A stretch of DNA of 64,000 nt, from contig NZ_CP117449.1 of NCBI RefSeq assembly GCF_030687835.1, forward strand, positions 4,340,001 through 4,404,000, in the 5' to 3' direction. Under the pieces are notes generated by a model. That model was not told the origin of the DNA and made no database searches. It was given only the letters and a program-made list of their open reading frames with translations. Made by a program: the position numbers and the translations under genes. The stretch comes from Pseudomonas hefeiensis (GTDB taxonomy: Bacteria; Pseudomonadota; Gammaproteobacteria; Pseudomonadales; Pseudomonadaceae). Positions 45,155 through 54,562 of this stretch are shown here, in pieces; within the stretch, counting starts at the first letter, position 1, and the number at the start of each line of letters is the position of its first letter.

Positions 45155-47539
45155 CTACCCCAACTGCGCCTCAACCCGATCCCGTCCGGCCTGCTTGGCC
45201 ACGTACACTCCCGAGTCGGCTCGCAACAGCAGCGCATCCGCCCCCTCCCCGACGCGCCAGGTGGCGATGCCGAAGCTGGCGGTGATGACACCCACATCCT
45301 CGATTGGCGCGCTGCGCAGCCCCTCCCACAACCCCACGGCCAAAGCATGGGCGCTTTCGCCGTCGGTGTCCGGGCACAACACCACGAACTCTTCACCGCC
45401 CAGCCGGCAGAACACGTCGGTCCGTCTCAGCCGTTGAGTGATACGCTGGCAAACCGCCTGCAACACCCGATCGCCCACTGCGTGGCCGTGCTGATCGTTG
45501 ATACGTTTGAAGTGGTCGATGTCGAGCATGATGACCGCCAACTCCCCGGTGCCCCGCTCCACCCGGGCCATCTCCGTGGTCAGGCGCTCCTGGAAATAGC
45601 GCCGGTTGCGAATACCTGTCAGGGCGTCGGTCACTGACAAGGCTCGCAGTTCCTCTTCCACCCGTTTGAGATCGGAAATGTCGGAAATATAACCGTGCCA
45701 CAACACCCCGCCGCCCGGCAGCTCCTCAGGTGTGGCTTCGCCGCGCACCCAACGCAACCCACGCTGCGGCAGTTGCAGGCGATACTCCTCCCGCCATGGG
45801 CTCAGGGTGTCGGCCGAAGTCCGGATCGATCTGCGCACGCGCGCACTGTCCAGCGGATGGATGCGCGAGAAAATCGATTCGGCGTTGCGCACCAGTATCT
45901 CGGGCTCCAGCTCGTAGATATCGCGAATGCCGTCGCTGGCATAAATCACGCTGAAACGCCCATTGAAATCCATCTTGAACTGGTAGATGCCTCCGGGCAC
46001 GTGAGCACTGAGCTTTTTCAGCAACAGGTCCCGCGCGGCCAGGGCCTCGTGAACGCGCTTGCGTTCGGTGATGTCGATGCAGATGGCCAGATGGCCAATC
46101 CACAGTCCCTGATCATCCAGCATCGGTGTGGCCAGCATGTTCACAGTCAGATGAGTGCCATCGCGGCGCACCAGCGTCCACTCCCGGGCTTGCTGACCAC
46201 CCTGTTCGCCGCCTTCGACCAACATGGCGTGGCAGGTGGGAATCGGTTTGCCATAACGCGCTGCAAGTTGTACGGCCCGGGCCTGGAGCTCGCGCGGCAA
46301 GTGGAGGCTTTCGAGGGTCATGCTGTGCAGGACCTCGCCGCTGTCGTAGCCAAGCATCTGTTCGGCGCCCGCATTGAACGTGGTTATCACCCCGCGCAGA
46401 TCCGTGGCGATGATCGCAACCTGGGTCGCGGCATCCAGCACACCTCGCAACTGGCCGTGGGTACCCCGCAGCTCCTGCTCACGCTCGCGCAGCTCCCGGG
46501 TCCGCAGCTCTACCAGTTGCAGGGCCCGCTGTCGCTGGCTGACCAACACATACAGCAGGGCACTGAGGAGCAGGCTGAGCAAGCCACCCAATACCACCAG
46601 GCTTGCCACCGAAGAGGGGTTGGTGGACAGAAAGATGCGACTGGGCCGCAACTCTATCCGATAGTCGCGGTCGGCCAGGCGCAACAGACGGGTCGCTGAC
46701 AAGTCACTTTCGCCTGGTGGATCGAGCGACTCGAACAACACTTCCTCACGGTCGTCCGCAGACAAGTCCATGACCCGCATCGCAAGATTGTCCTGACCGG
46801 GCGCTGGCAGGCCATCACCTACCAACTGGTGCATGCTGACGGCAGCCACGACGTAACCGAACGGTTCCCTGGACCACGTCCTGGAGACCGGCGCGACCAA
46901 CAACACTCCGCGCACCGTGGTGGAAGCCTCACCCACCAGGTCCAAAGGTTGCGATACCACCATGGTGTCACGTTGGCGAGCACGCTCAAGGGTGGCACGG
47001 CGCAAGGGCTGGGCGAGCAGATCCAAACCCCGTATGGCCTTGAAGGAAGGCTGACTCTGGAGGTACAGCACCGGCACGTATTCGTCCCGCTCGGCGGCCA
47101 GGCGCAGGCCACCTGAGTCGTCCGGCTCACGGATGGAAAACGTATCGCCCCCCTCGGTCCGGGCTTGTTGTTCGAACGAGGATCGTTCGTCGCGCAGCAC
47201 CCGAGGCGCCCAGGCGAACGCCTGGGTGCGGCGCAATAACGCTTCGGCATAGCCATGGAATTCCCTCTCGAAAACCCCTGCCGAATTGGCAAAGAAACGC
47301 CTCAGGCTGTCGAGACGTTGCTCTTGGTCCTGAAAACGCTCCTCGATGCGGCTGAAGCGCTCCTGGGTTTGCAGTTCAAAGCGCTGGCGCAATTGCTGGT
47401 TGAACAGACTCGCCATCGCCCAGGTCAGCAAACCGGTCACGAACGCACCGGCCAGCAGCACCAGCGAAGCCACCAGCCAGGCCGACACATCTTCGCTGAT
47501 AAAACCCAGGATTCTGGGGCGCACCTGATGCAATGCCAT
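45155..47539 (-). CDS. Membrane diguanylate cyclase with CHASE and two PAS domains
   Basis: 794 aa. Membrane segment at ~22-45, periplasmic CHASE domain (~95-270; WAPRVLRDERSSFEQQA, FGYVVAAVSM), second segment at ~312-335, PAS (~360-490), PAS (~500-620) and GGDEF domain (~630-794). Active loop RLGGEEFVVLCP, with the inhibitory RxxD site (RRTD) directly upstream, so an active, product-inhibited cyclic di-GMP synthase is expected. CHASE implies sensing of an external ligand, not identifiable here. Confidence 0.92.
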   Translation of the reverse strand: MALHQVRPRILGFISEDVSAWLVASLVLLAGAFVTGLLTWAMASLFNQQLRQRFELQTQERFSRIEERFQDQEQRLDSLRRFFANSAGVFEREFHGYAEALLRRTQAFAWAPRVLRDERSSFEQQARTEGGDTFSIREPDDSGGLRLAAERDEYVPVLYLQSQPSFKAIRGLDLLAQPLRRATLERARQRDTMVVSQPLDLVGEASTTVRGVLLVAPVSRTWSREPFGYVVAAVSMHQLVGDGLPAPGQDNLAMRVMDLSADDREEVLFESLDPPGESDLSATRLLRLADRDYRIELRPSRIFLSTNPSSVASLVVLGGLLSLLLSALLYVLVSQRQRALQLVELRTRELREREQELRGTHGQLRGVLDAATQVAIIATDLRGVITTFNAGAEQMLGYDSGEVLHSMTLESLHLPRELQARAVQLAARYGKPIPTCHAMLVEGGEQGGQQAREWTLVRRDGTHLTVNMLATPMLDDQGLWIGHLAICIDITERKRVHEALAARDLLLKKLSAHVPGGIYQFKMDFNGRFSVIYASDGIRDIYELEPEILVRNAESIFSRIHPLDSARVRRSIRTSADTLSPWREEYRLQLPQRGLRWVRGEATPEELPGGGVLWHGYISDISDLKRVEEELRALSVTDALTGIRNRRYFQERLTTEMARVERGTGELAVIMLDIDHFKRINDQHGHAVGDRVLQAVCQRITQRLRRTDVFCRLGGEEFVVLCPDTDGESAHALAVGLWEGLRSAPIEDVGVITASFGIATWRVGEGADALLLRADSGVYVAKQAGRDRVEAQLG

Positions 47540-47625
47540 AAATACAACTCAGAAAGGGGCCAGGCATAGGTACTGCCCTGTCCACAAGCTTAAGTTATAG
47601 CTATTAGCCATCACTTTGACCAGCA

Positions 47626-47659
47626 CAAAAAACCCCGAAAGCCTTGAGTTTCAAGGCTT
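47626..47659 (-). terminator. Terminator after rlmKL
   Basis: Minus strand AAGCCTTGA-AAC-TCAAGGCTT then TCGGGGTTTTTTG, 24 bases after the rlmKL stop. Confidence 0.65.
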
Positions 47660-47682
47660 CCATGGATCCAATCGGCTATAGG

Positions 47683-49953
47683 TCAGCGGGCCATGATCTT
47701 CCAGGCACGATGAATCTTGCCGTTTCGGGCAAAATCCGGATCAATGGTCTTGGCGGTGATCTCCTCCACCGCGTAACGCTCGCCAAGATTGTCCTCGAGC
47801 TGGAACTTGCGGAAGTTGTTGGAGAAATACAGCACGCCACCCGGCGCCAGGCGGGCCATGGCCAGGTCCAGCAACTGGACGTGGTCGCGCTGCACGTCGA
47901 ACACACCTTCCATGCGCTTGGAGTTGGAGAAGGTCGGCGGGTCGATGAAGATCAGGTCGTACTCGTCGCGGCTGGCTTCAAGCCAAGCCATCACATCGCC
48001 CTGCTCCAGGCGATTCTTGTCCGAGAAGCCATTGAGCGACAGATTACGCCGCGCCCAATCCAGGTAGGTTTTCGACAGGTCGACACTGGTGGTGCTGCGC
48101 GCGCCACCCTTGGCAGCGTGGACGCTGGCGGTCGCGGTGTAGCAGAACAGATTGAGGAAGCGCTTGCCGGCCGCCTCTTTCTGGATCCGCAGGCGCATCG
48201 GCCGATGGTCGAGAAACAGCCCGGTGTCCAGGTAGTCGGTGAGGTTGACCAGCAGCTTCACGCCACCTTCATTGACCTCGGTGAACTTGCCTTGGGCGCT
48301 CTGGCGCTCGTACTGCTTGGTGCCGCTCTGGCGTTCGCGACGCTTGATCACCACGCGACTCTTGTCCACGTTCAATGCCTGGGGGATGGCCGCCAGGGCG
48401 TCGAACAGCCGGGCCGAGGCCTTTTCCGGGTCGATGGATTTTGGCGCGACGTATTCCTGGACATGAACCCAATCGTGGTACAGGTCGATGGCCATGGAGT
48501 ATTCCGGCATGTCGGCGTCGTAGACCCGATAGCAGTCCACGCCTTCACGCTTGGCCCATTTACTCAGCAGCTTGAGGTTCTTTTGCAGACGGTTGGCAAA
48601 CATCTGCCCGCCTTCGCTCAAACGTGCCTGCTCGACCACAGGGGCCGGAGCCGGGGCGGGTTTGATCGGGTTGCCGTTCTTGTTGTACTGGCGCTCTTGC
48701 GGTACGTCGGGCGCCTGTTCGTACTCAGCCTGCTCACGCTCGGCCTGACGCTGTTCCGGGGTACGACGCTCACCGGTGACGAACTGATCCGGCAGGACCT
48801 TGATCAGCAGCAATTTGCACGGCAAGGCGCCGTTCCAGAACGAATACTGCTTGTGACTGCGAATGCCCATGCGCTTGCCCAGGTCCGGCGCGCCGGTGAA
48901 CACCGCGGCTTCCCAGTTCAGGCAGGCCTGGCGCAGGCGCTCGCCGAGGTTCTGATAGAGATAAAGCAAGCTGGCTTCGTCGCCCAGACGCTCGCCGTAC
49001 GGCGGATTGCAGATCACCAGGCCTTTCTGGTTCTGGTCGGGACGGGGTTCGAAGGTAGCGACTTCACCCTGATAAATCTTGATCCACTCGCTCAGGCCGG
49101 CACGCTCGACGTTATTGCGGCCGGGCTGAATCAACCGCGGATCAGCCTCGTAGCCGCGAATCCACAGCGGCGGCTTGGCCAGCCCGGCGGCGGCACGGGC
49201 GCTGGCCTCTTCGTGCAGCTTCTTCCACAACGCCGGCACATGGCCGAGCCAGGCGGTGAACCCCCACTGCTGGCGACGCAGGTTCGGCGCCATGTCGGCG
49301 GCGATCATCCCGGCTTCGACCAGAAAGGTGCCGACGCCACACATCGGGTCGGCCAGCGCCCCGCCTTCAGCGGCAATACGCGGCCAGCCGGAGCGGATCA
49401 GGATGGCCGCGGCGAGGTTTTCCTTCAGCGGCGCGGCGCCTTGCTGCAGGCGATAACCGCGCTGATGCAGGCTGTGGCCGGAAAGGTCCAGGGAGAGGAT
49501 CGCTTCGCCGCGGTCCAGGCGCAGGTGGATGCGCAAGTCCGGGTTGAGCTTGTCGATTGATGGCCGCTCGCCCGTCGGCGTGCGCAGCTTGTCAACAATG
49601 GCGTCCTTGACCTTCAAGGCACCAAAGTGGGTGTTATCGATGCCCGAGCCATGCCCGCTGAATTCCACTGCCAGAGTGCCATCGGCCAGCATGTGGTCCT
49701 GCCAGTCGACATCCAGCACGCCGTGATACAGGTCTTCGGCGTCCTTCATCGGGAAACGCTTGAGCACCAGCAACACGCGGTTGGCCAGACGTGACCACAG
49801 GCACAGGCGATAAGCCGTTTCCATGTCGGCCATGCCGCGCACGGCCGAGGTGTGCTCGCGCGCCTCTTCAAGGCCAAGCCCGACGGCTTCCTCGATGAGC
49901 AGGCCTTCAAGACCTTTGGGGCAAGTGAGGAAGAGTTCGAAACGATCGGACAT
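47683..49953 (-). CDS. rlmKL: Bifunctional 23S rRNA methyltransferase RlmKL
   Basis: 756 aa fusion. N-terminal THUMP domain, RlmL domain (m2G2445) with ADPMCGVGTFLVEAG and ICNPPYGERL, then RlmK domain (m7G2069) with FLNLFCYTATASVHAAKGGA and FIDPPTFSNSKRM. A Pro/Gln-rich linker (~400-440) joins the halves. The start MSDRFELFLTCPKGLE at 49953 is the family start; 14 codons further upstream are open. Confidence 0.95.
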   Translation of the reverse strand: MSDRFELFLTCPKGLEGLLIEEAVGLGLEEAREHTSAVRGMADMETAYRLCLWSRLANRVLLVLKRFPMKDAEDLYHGVLDVDWQDHMLADGTLAVEFSGHGSGIDNTHFGALKVKDAIVDKLRTPTGERPSIDKLNPDLRIHLRLDRGEAILSLDLSGHSLHQRGYRLQQGAAPLKENLAAAILIRSGWPRIAAEGGALADPMCGVGTFLVEAGMIAADMAPNLRRQQWGFTAWLGHVPALWKKLHEEASARAAAGLAKPPLWIRGYEADPRLIQPGRNNVERAGLSEWIKIYQGEVATFEPRPDQNQKGLVICNPPYGERLGDEASLLYLYQNLGERLRQACLNWEAAVFTGAPDLGKRMGIRSHKQYSFWNGALPCKLLLIKVLPDQFVTGERRTPEQRQAEREQAEYEQAPDVPQERQYNKNGNPIKPAPAPAPVVEQARLSEGGQMFANRLQKNLKLLSKWAKREGVDCYRVYDADMPEYSMAIDLYHDWVHVQEYVAPKSIDPEKASARLFDALAAIPQALNVDKSRVVIKRRERQSGTKQYERQSAQGKFTEVNEGGVKLLVNLTDYLDTGLFLDHRPMRLRIQKEAAGKRFLNLFCYTATASVHAAKGGARSTTSVDLSKTYLDWARRNLSLNGFSDKNRLEQGDVMAWLEASRDEYDLIFIDPPTFSNSKRMEGVFDVQRDHVQLLDLAMARLAPGGVLYFSNNFRKFQLEDNLGERYAVEEITAKTIDPDFARNGKIHRAWKIMAR

Positions 49954-50359
49954 GGGATTTCCAGAGCCTTTGGCTAAGTGGACCGGGCAACGCATTGCCG
50001 GGCCGGGTTCGATCAGGTGCTTTTCTCAAGAGCACCCGCGTGGCACGAAGGTGTGCCGTCCCGCCCTCGCCGCTCAGGTTAAAAAGCTTAGAGGCGAGGG
50101 CAGGTAAAAAATTCTGTGCAACAAATTGTGAAAAGTCGCCCCTTTCGTCGCATATTACCCGAGTGCAACGCAGGGACATTCGCATTCGGACAAGGGCAAC
50201 GCCCTTCGACGCAGGGCCGATCATACAGGGCTCTTGCTCATTAGCGGTCAACGAACATCATGTTACTTATCGCCCTAACATCTTTATTGTTACGCGCTTA
50301 TGACAAAACGATCATTCCATACATGTGACGCTTTGGTTAGAACTCAACACAGGTTGACG
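49954..50359. other. rlmKL-rmf divergent intergenic region
   Basis: About 400 bases without a gene. It holds several small inverted repeats (e.g. GTGCTTTTCTCAAGAGCAC at 50020-50038) and AT-rich stretches near 50260-50310 that probably contain the rmf promoter. Confidence 0.45.
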
Positions 50360-50484
50360 TCACAACGGCGCCAACACCTCGGCTCGTCACGCCGGCAACG
50401 AGCCACCCAACGGCAGAATGATTCTGCCCCGGCCTCGACAGAGGTCAACGCGAAGCAACAGTCAACAAGTGAGGGCAACACCCT
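50360..50484 (+). promoter_or_regulatory. rmf RNA motif (structured 5' leader of rmf)
   Basis: Consecutive hairpins GGCTCGT...ACGAGCC (50381-50404), GGCAGA-ATGAT-TCTGCC (50412-50428) and CCTC-GACA-GAGG (50433-50444) directly before rmf. A conserved rmf RNA structure is known in Pseudomonas 5' leaders; the match is by position and hairpin content, not by a covariance model. Confidence 0.65.
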
Positions 50485-50700
50485 ATGAGAAGACTTAAGC
50501 GTGATCCGTTGGAAAGAGCTTTTTTACGCGGTTACCAATATGGCGTTGGTGGTAAATCCCGTGAGCTTTGCCCCTTTACTCTACCGTCGGTACGTCAAGC
50601 CTGGATCAATGGCTGGCGAGAAGGACGCGGCGACAACTGGGACGGTATGACCGGCACTGCGGGTATCCACAGACTCAACGAACTTCACGCCGTCGGCTGA
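50485..50700 (+). CDS. rmf: Ribosome modulation factor
   Basis: 71 aa. MRRLKRDPLERAFLRGYQYG, SRELCPF and RQAWINGWREGRGDNWDG are diagnostic. It dimerises 70S ribosomes into inactive 100S particles in stationary phase. A GAGGG ribosome site lies before the ATG, the leader is structured and a strong terminator follows. Confidence 0.95.
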   Translation: MRRLKRDPLERAFLRGYQYGVGGKSRELCPFTLPSVRQAWINGWREGRGDNWDGMTGTAGIHRLNELHAVG

Positions 50701-50789
50701 CACAGGGCTTAACACTCAAGAACTCAACAATTTGATACTCACATCGATTTAACCACGCACGTCCCATCCGGACGGCGGGCTTCGGCCCA

Positions 50790-50816
50790 GGGGGCTCCTT
50801 CGAGGAGCCCTTTTTA
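50790..50816 (+). terminator. Terminator after rmf
   Basis: GGGCTCC-TTCGA-GGAGCCC followed by TTTTT (50792-50815). Confidence 0.85.
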
Positions 50817-50864
50817 ATGCCTGGGTTTCATGAACACTGCAAAAAGCGGAGCTGTGAATACAGC

Positions 50865-50983
50865 TGTGGCGAGGGGATTTATCCCCGCTGGGGCGCGAAG
50901 CGGCCCCAAACAGTTCACTCGTTAAACCTGACACTCTGAGGGGCTGCTGCGCAGCCCAGCGGGGATAAATCCCCTCGCCACAG
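50865..50983. repeat. GTGGCGAGGGG inverted-repeat element 4
   Basis: TGTGGCGAGGGGATTTATCC CCGCTGGGGCGCGAAGCGGCC and GGCTGCTGCGCAGCCCAGCG GGGATAAATCCCCTCGCCACA, between convergent rmf and pyrD. Confidence 0.8.
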
Positions 50984-51007
50984 TTGAATCGCGCTGCACC
51001 TTGAGAA

Positions 51008-52027
51008 TCAACGCAGCGCGGCAATCGCATCCACCGACTCCCGAATCAACGCCGGCCCCTTATAGATAAAGCCCGAATAAATCTGCACCAGGCTCGCGCC
51101 TGCACTGATTTTCTCGGCAGCATGCTTGCCCTCGGTAATGCCACCCACTGCAATGATCGGCAGGCGTCCCGCCAGTTCGGCGGCCAGCACTTTCACGATA
51201 TGGGTGCTCTTGTCCCGCACCGGCGCACCCGACAGCCCGCCCGCCTCGTCACCGTGATCCACCCCCTCGACGCCTTCGCGACCCAGCGTCGTGTTGGTGG
51301 CAATCACCGCGTCCATTCCGGTGTCGACCAGGGCCTGGGCCACTTGTGCGGTCTCTTCGTCAGTCATGTCCGGAGCGATCTTGATGGCCAGCGGCACGTG
51401 CTTGCCATGGATCACCGCCAACTCGGCGCGGCGCCGGGCCAGGTCAGCCAACAACTGCTTGAGGGAGTCGCCAAATTGCAGGCTGCGCAGCCCAGGGGTG
51501 TTGGGGGAGCTGACGTTGACCGTCACATAACTGGCATGGGCGTAGACCTTGTCCAGGCAGATCAGATAATCGTCGACCGCGCGCTCCACCGGTGTATCGA
51601 AATTCTTGCCGATGTTGATGCCCAGCACGCCCTTGTACTTGGCCGCGGCGACACGACCGAGTAAATGGTCGACACCCAGGTTGTTAAAGCCCATGCGGTT
51701 GATGATCGCCTCGGCTTGCGGCAGGCGGAAAATCCGTGGCTTGGGGTTGCCCGGCTGGGGACGCGGGGTGACGGTGCCGATTTCCACGAAACCGAACCCC
51801 AGTTGGGCAAAGCCGTCGATGGCCGCGCCATTCTTGTCCAGGCCCGCCGCCAGCCCGACCGGGTTGGGGAAATCAAGTCCCATCACAGTCACCGGCAACT
51901 TAGCCGGCGCCTTGCACAGCAGACCATTGAGGCCCAAACGTCCACCCGCGCCGATCAGGTCCAGAGACAGATCGTGGGAGGTTTCCGGGGAAAGTTTGAA
52001 CAGCAGTTCACGGGCCAGGGTGTACAT
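51008..52027 (-). CDS. pyrD: Dihydroorotate dehydrogenase (quinone), class 2
   Basis: 339 aa. Oxidises dihydroorotate to orotate with quinone as acceptor, at the membrane. N-terminal helices ([20 protein letters not shown]), [28 protein letters not shown], catalytic Ser in [12 protein letters not shown], and FMN site GGITEG...YSGFIYKGP. The frame stays open ~340 codons upstream because of high GC, but the family start is at 52027. Confidence 0.95.
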   Translation of the reverse strand: MYTLARELLFKLSPETSHDLSLDLIGAGGRLGLNGLLCKAPAKLPVTVMGLDFPNPVGLAAGLDKNGAAIDGFAQLGFGFVEIGTVTPRPQPGNPKPRIFRLPQAEAIINRMGFNNLGVDHLLGRVAAAKYKGVLGINIGKNFDTPVERAVDDYLICLDKVYAHASYVTVNVSSPNTPGLRSLQFGDSLKQLLADLARRRAELAVIHGKHVPLAIKIAPDMTDEETAQVAQALVDTGMDAVIATNTTLGREGVEGVDHGDEAGGLSGAPVRDKSTHIVKVLAAELAGRLPIIAVGGITEGKHAAEKISAGASLVQIYSGFIYKGPALIRESVDAIAALR

Positions 52028-52117
52028 GGGCGGCTTGGACTCGGGCGACGAAATGAGGCGGCGATTATAGCCGGCCAACGGCGATTCAAGCGAGGCGCCT
52101 GCACAAAACAGCGGCGA

Positions 52118-52133
52118 TGGCATATGCCTTGCA
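52118..52133 (+). promoter_or_regulatory. Sigma-54 promoter of nasST
   Basis: TGGCATATGCCTTGCA has the GG-N10-GC spacing (GG 52119-52120, GC 52131-52132) and close fit to TGGCAC-N5-TTGC. Predicted start ~52144, eleven bases before the first leader hairpin. Confidence 0.7.
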
Positions 52134-52143
52134 CCACTTGCGT

Positions 52144-52246
52144 TCATCGGCACCCATGCCAACGATGGAATGAGTGCCACACTGTATTTGAAGGACAACG
52201 GCGTCGTCATCCGGCCTTGCAAGCGTCCGGATACGGCGCCTTTTTT
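52144..52246 (+). promoter_or_regulatory. Candidate ANTAR antitermination leader of nasST
   Basis: Hairpin P1: CAT(g)CC-AACGAT-GG(a)ATG at 52155-52172. Hairpin P2: GAC-AACGGC-GTC around 52194-52205. Both loops have A at 1 and G at 4 as in ANTAR targets. The terminator, GGCGTCGTCATCCGG (52200-52214) with CCGGATACGGCGCC (52227-52240) and TTTTTT, starts inside the P2 loop, so P2 and terminator exclude each other. P2 has a short stem and lies 21 bases from P1, longer than in the other two leaders. Confidence 0.6.
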
Positions 52247-52264
52247 GTGGAAAGGTGATGCGCG

Positions 52265-53476
52265 ATGAATGAAATTCCAGCCAACCCTCTGGCCTGGGTC
52301 AACGGCAGCGATGCCCCGGAAAAGAGCGCGATCAATCTCGGCTTCATGGCCTTGAGCGACTGCGCGCCGCTGGTGGTGGCCGCCACCCAGGGCTTCGCCC
52401 AGCCTTACGGGCTGACCTTGAACCTCAAGCGCCAGGCATCCTGGGCCAACCTGCGGGACAAGCTGGTCAGCGGTGAAATCGATGCCGCCCACAGCCTGTA
52501 TGGCCTGATCTACGCGGTGCATCTGGGTATCGGCGGGGTCGCGTCGACCGACATGGCGGTGTTGATGGGGCTGAACCAGAACGGCCAGAGCATCAACCTT
52601 TCCCACGGCTTGCAGGCCCAAGGCGTGACCAGTCCTGAGGCACTGGAACGGCATGTGCACCAAACTCGCCCGAAACTGACCTTCGCCCAGACCTTCCCCA
52701 CCGGCACCCACGCCATGTGGCTCTATTACTGGCTCGCCGCCCAAGGCATCCATCCGCTGTCGGATGTCGACAGCGTCGTGGTGCCGCCGCCGCAAATGAT
52801 CGCCCACCTGCAGGCCGGACGCATCGACGGGTTCTGCGTGGGCGAGCCGTGGTGCGCCAGCGCAGTAAAGCAGAACCTGGGCTTCACCCTGGCGACCACC
52901 CAGACCATCTGGCCCGATCACCCGGAAAAAGTCCTCGGCTGCACCCGTGCATTTGTCGAGCAATACCCCAATACCGCCCGCGCACTGGTGATGGCGATCC
53001 TGCAAGCCAGTCGCTTCATTGAGCAAAGCACCGAGAATCGCCGCAGCACTGCACAACTATTGAGTGCGCCCGAATACCTGGATGCGCCGCTGGACTGCAT
53101 CGAGCCGCGCCTGTTGGGGATCTACGCCGACGGGCTGGGCAACAGCTGGCAGGACCCTCACGCGATGCGCTTCCACGGCAACGGCGAAGTGAACCTGCCC
53201 TACCTGTCCGATGGCATGTGGTTCATGACCCAGTTCCGCCGCTGGGGCCTATTGCGTGAAGACCCGGATTACCTGGCCGTGGCGCGGCAAGTCCAGCAAC
53301 TCAAGCTATACCGTGAAGCCTGCGCGGCACTGGACATTGCATCGCCCCGCCAGGACATGCGCAGCAGCCAATTGATCGACGGCACCCTCTGGGACGGCTC
53401 GGATCCGACCGCTTATGCCAAAAGCTTCAAACTGCACGCCTTGAGCGATGCGGCTCCCCTCTTCGCCAGCCGCTGA
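52265..53476 (+). CDS. nasS: Nitrate/nitrite sensor NasS (NrtA-like, cytoplasmic)
   Basis: 403 aa of the NrtA/CmpA nitrate-binding family but without signal peptide, as expected for Nas[54 protein letters not shown] and [14 protein letters not shown] are binding-fold motifs. Without nitrate, NasS holds NasT; with nitrate it lets NasT go. The gene lies 14 bases before nasT. GGAAAGGTG precedes the ATG. Confidence 0.92.
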   Translation: MNEIPANPLAWVNGSDAPEKSAINLGFMALSDCAPLVVAATQGFAQPYGLTLNLKRQASWANLRDKLVSGEIDAAHSLYGLIYAVHLGIGGVASTDMAVLMGLNQNGQSINLSHGLQAQGVTSPEALERHVHQTRPKLTFAQTFPTGTHAMWLYYWLAAQGIHPLSDVDSVVVPPPQMIAHLQAGRIDGFCVGEPWCASAVKQNLGFTLATTQTIWPDHPEKVLGCTRAFVEQYPNTARALVMAILQASRFIEQSTENRRSTAQLLSAPEYLDAPLDCIEPRLLGIYADGLGNSWQDPHAMRFHGNGEVNLPYLSDGMWFMTQFRRWGLLREDPDYLAVARQVQQLKLYREACAALDIASPRQDMRSSQLIDGTLWDGSDPTAYAKSFKLHALSDAAPLFASR

Positions 53477-53490
53477 CAGGAGCCTCGACC

Positions 53491-54066
53491 ATGCTGCGTA
53501 TCCTGCTGATCAACGACACCGCGAAAAAAGTCGGCCGCCTCAAAGCGGCCCTGATTGAGGCCGGGTTCGAAGTCATCGACGAATCCGGATTGACCATCGA
53601 CCTGCCGGCGCGCGTCGAAACAGTGCGTCCGGACGTGATCCTGATCGATACCGAGTCACCCGGGCGCGATGTCATGGAGCAAGTGGTGCTGGTCAGCCGC
53701 GATCAGCCACGACCGATCGTCATGTTTACCGACTCCCACGATCCGGATGTGATGCGCCAGGCGATCAAGTCGGGCGTAAGCGCCTACATCGTCGAAGGCA
53801 TCCACGCCGCGCGCCTGCAACCGATCCTCGACGTGGCCATGGCGCGCTTCGAAAGCGACCAGGCCCTGCGCGCCCAGCTCCTGGCCCGGGACCAGCAACT
53901 GGCCGAACGCAAACGCATCGAACTGGCCAAGGGTATGCTGATGAAGATGAAAGAATGCAACGAAGAACAGGCCTACACCCTCATGCGCCGCCAGGCCATG
54001 AGCCGCCAGCAGAAGCTGATCCAGGTGGCTGAGCAGATCATTGCGATGAATGAGTTGCTCGGCTGA
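53491..54066 (+). CDS. nasT: ANTAR-domain antiterminator NasT
   Basis: 191 aa. N-terminal receiver-like domain (LRILLINDTAKKVGRLKAAL; DVILIDTESPGRDVMEQVVL; IVMFTDSHDP) and C-terminal ANTAR RNA-binding domain (ELAKGMLMKMKECNEEQAYT LMRRQAMSRQQKLIQVAEQI). Binds double-hairpin leaders and prevents termination upstream of nitrate-assimilation genes when freed from NasS. Three leaders of this type are in the window. Confidence 0.94.
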   Translation: MLRILLINDTAKKVGRLKAALIEAGFEVIDESGLTIDLPARVETVRPDVILIDTESPGRDVMEQVVLVSRDQPRPIVMFTDSHDPDVMRQAIKSGVSAYIVEGIHAARLQPILDVAMARFESDQALRAQLLARDQQLAERKRIELAKGMLMKMKECNEEQAYTLMRRQAMSRQQKLIQVAEQIIAMNELLG

Positions 54067-54091
54067 AAGCCTTGCAGCGCCTGGCCTGCCC

Positions 54092-54324
54092 CCATCGCGA
54101 GCAGGCTCGCTCCCACAGGTTCAGTGGGGAACACAGCATTCGCGAACACCCCAGATCAAGTGTGGGAGCGGGCTTGCTCGCGAAGACGGTGGGTCAGTCG
54201 ATATCGATGTTGGATATGAGATTGCTTTCGCGAGCAAGCCCGCTCCCACATGGGGGATTGGGGGGCACGCAAATGCTGCATTCACCCCGAGAACCCCATG
54301 TGGGAGCGAGCCTGCTCGCGATAG
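54092..54324. repeat. Four REP elements in two pairs
   Basis: Units at 54093 (ATCGCGAGCAGGCTCGCTCC), 54161 (TGTGGGAGCGGGCTTGCTCG), 54227 (TTCGCGAGCAAGCCCGCTCC) and 54299 (TGTGGGAGCGAGCCTGCTCG), alternating in direction between nasT and the nasA promoter. The outer pair has the GAGCAGGCTCG core, the inner pair GAGCAAGCCCG. Confidence 0.85.
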
Positions 54325-54346
54325 CCCTCACGCCAAACCCTCCTGT

Positions 54347-54362
54347 TGGCACAGATCTCGCT
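54347..54362 (+). promoter_or_regulatory. Sigma-54 promoter of nasA
   Basis: TGGCACAGATCTCGCT with GG at 54348-54349 and GC at 54360-54361 (GG-N10-GC). Predicted start ~54373, four bases before hairpin P1 of the leader. Sigma-54 fits nitrogen control by NtrC. Confidence 0.8.
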
Positions 54363-54372
54363 TAAGCAACCC

Positions 54373-54466
54373 CACAGGTAACCAACGGCGGTTGCCCCAC
54401 CTACGACAAAGACGTCGCACACCCTCCTCGCCCCCTGGCGATTCGGGTTGCGGCGTTTTTTTGTTT
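54373..54466 (+). promoter_or_regulatory. NasT (ANTAR) antitermination leader of nasA
   Basis: P1: GGTAACC-AACGGC-GGTTGCC (54377-54396), perfect 7-bp stem with loop A1 and G4. P2: CGAC-AAAGAC-GTCG (54404-54417), loop A1 and G4. Terminator: CGTCGCAcACCC (54413-54424) with GGGTTGCGGCG (54445-54455), then seven T. The terminator's 5' arm uses the 3' arm of P2, so NasT binding to P1-P2 must prevent terminator formation. Exact match to the known ANTAR design. Confidence 0.85.
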
Positions 54467-54562
54467 TGACCCCACAGTCCGGGGTCGGTGGTGCAGCCAC
54501 AGGCGGCGCACTGCTTCAAGGCACTGACTCATTTCTCGAGACTTTTACAGCTGAGGTGCGCG

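Noticed and set aside
52028..53056. Upstream extension of the pyrD frame by about 340 codons
   Set aside because: Runs antisense through nasS and its leader; pyrD has its family start at 52027.
52265..53476. nasS as the binding protein of an ABC nitrate importer
   Set aside because: No signal peptide and no permease or ATPase genes; pairing with nasT supports the sensor role.
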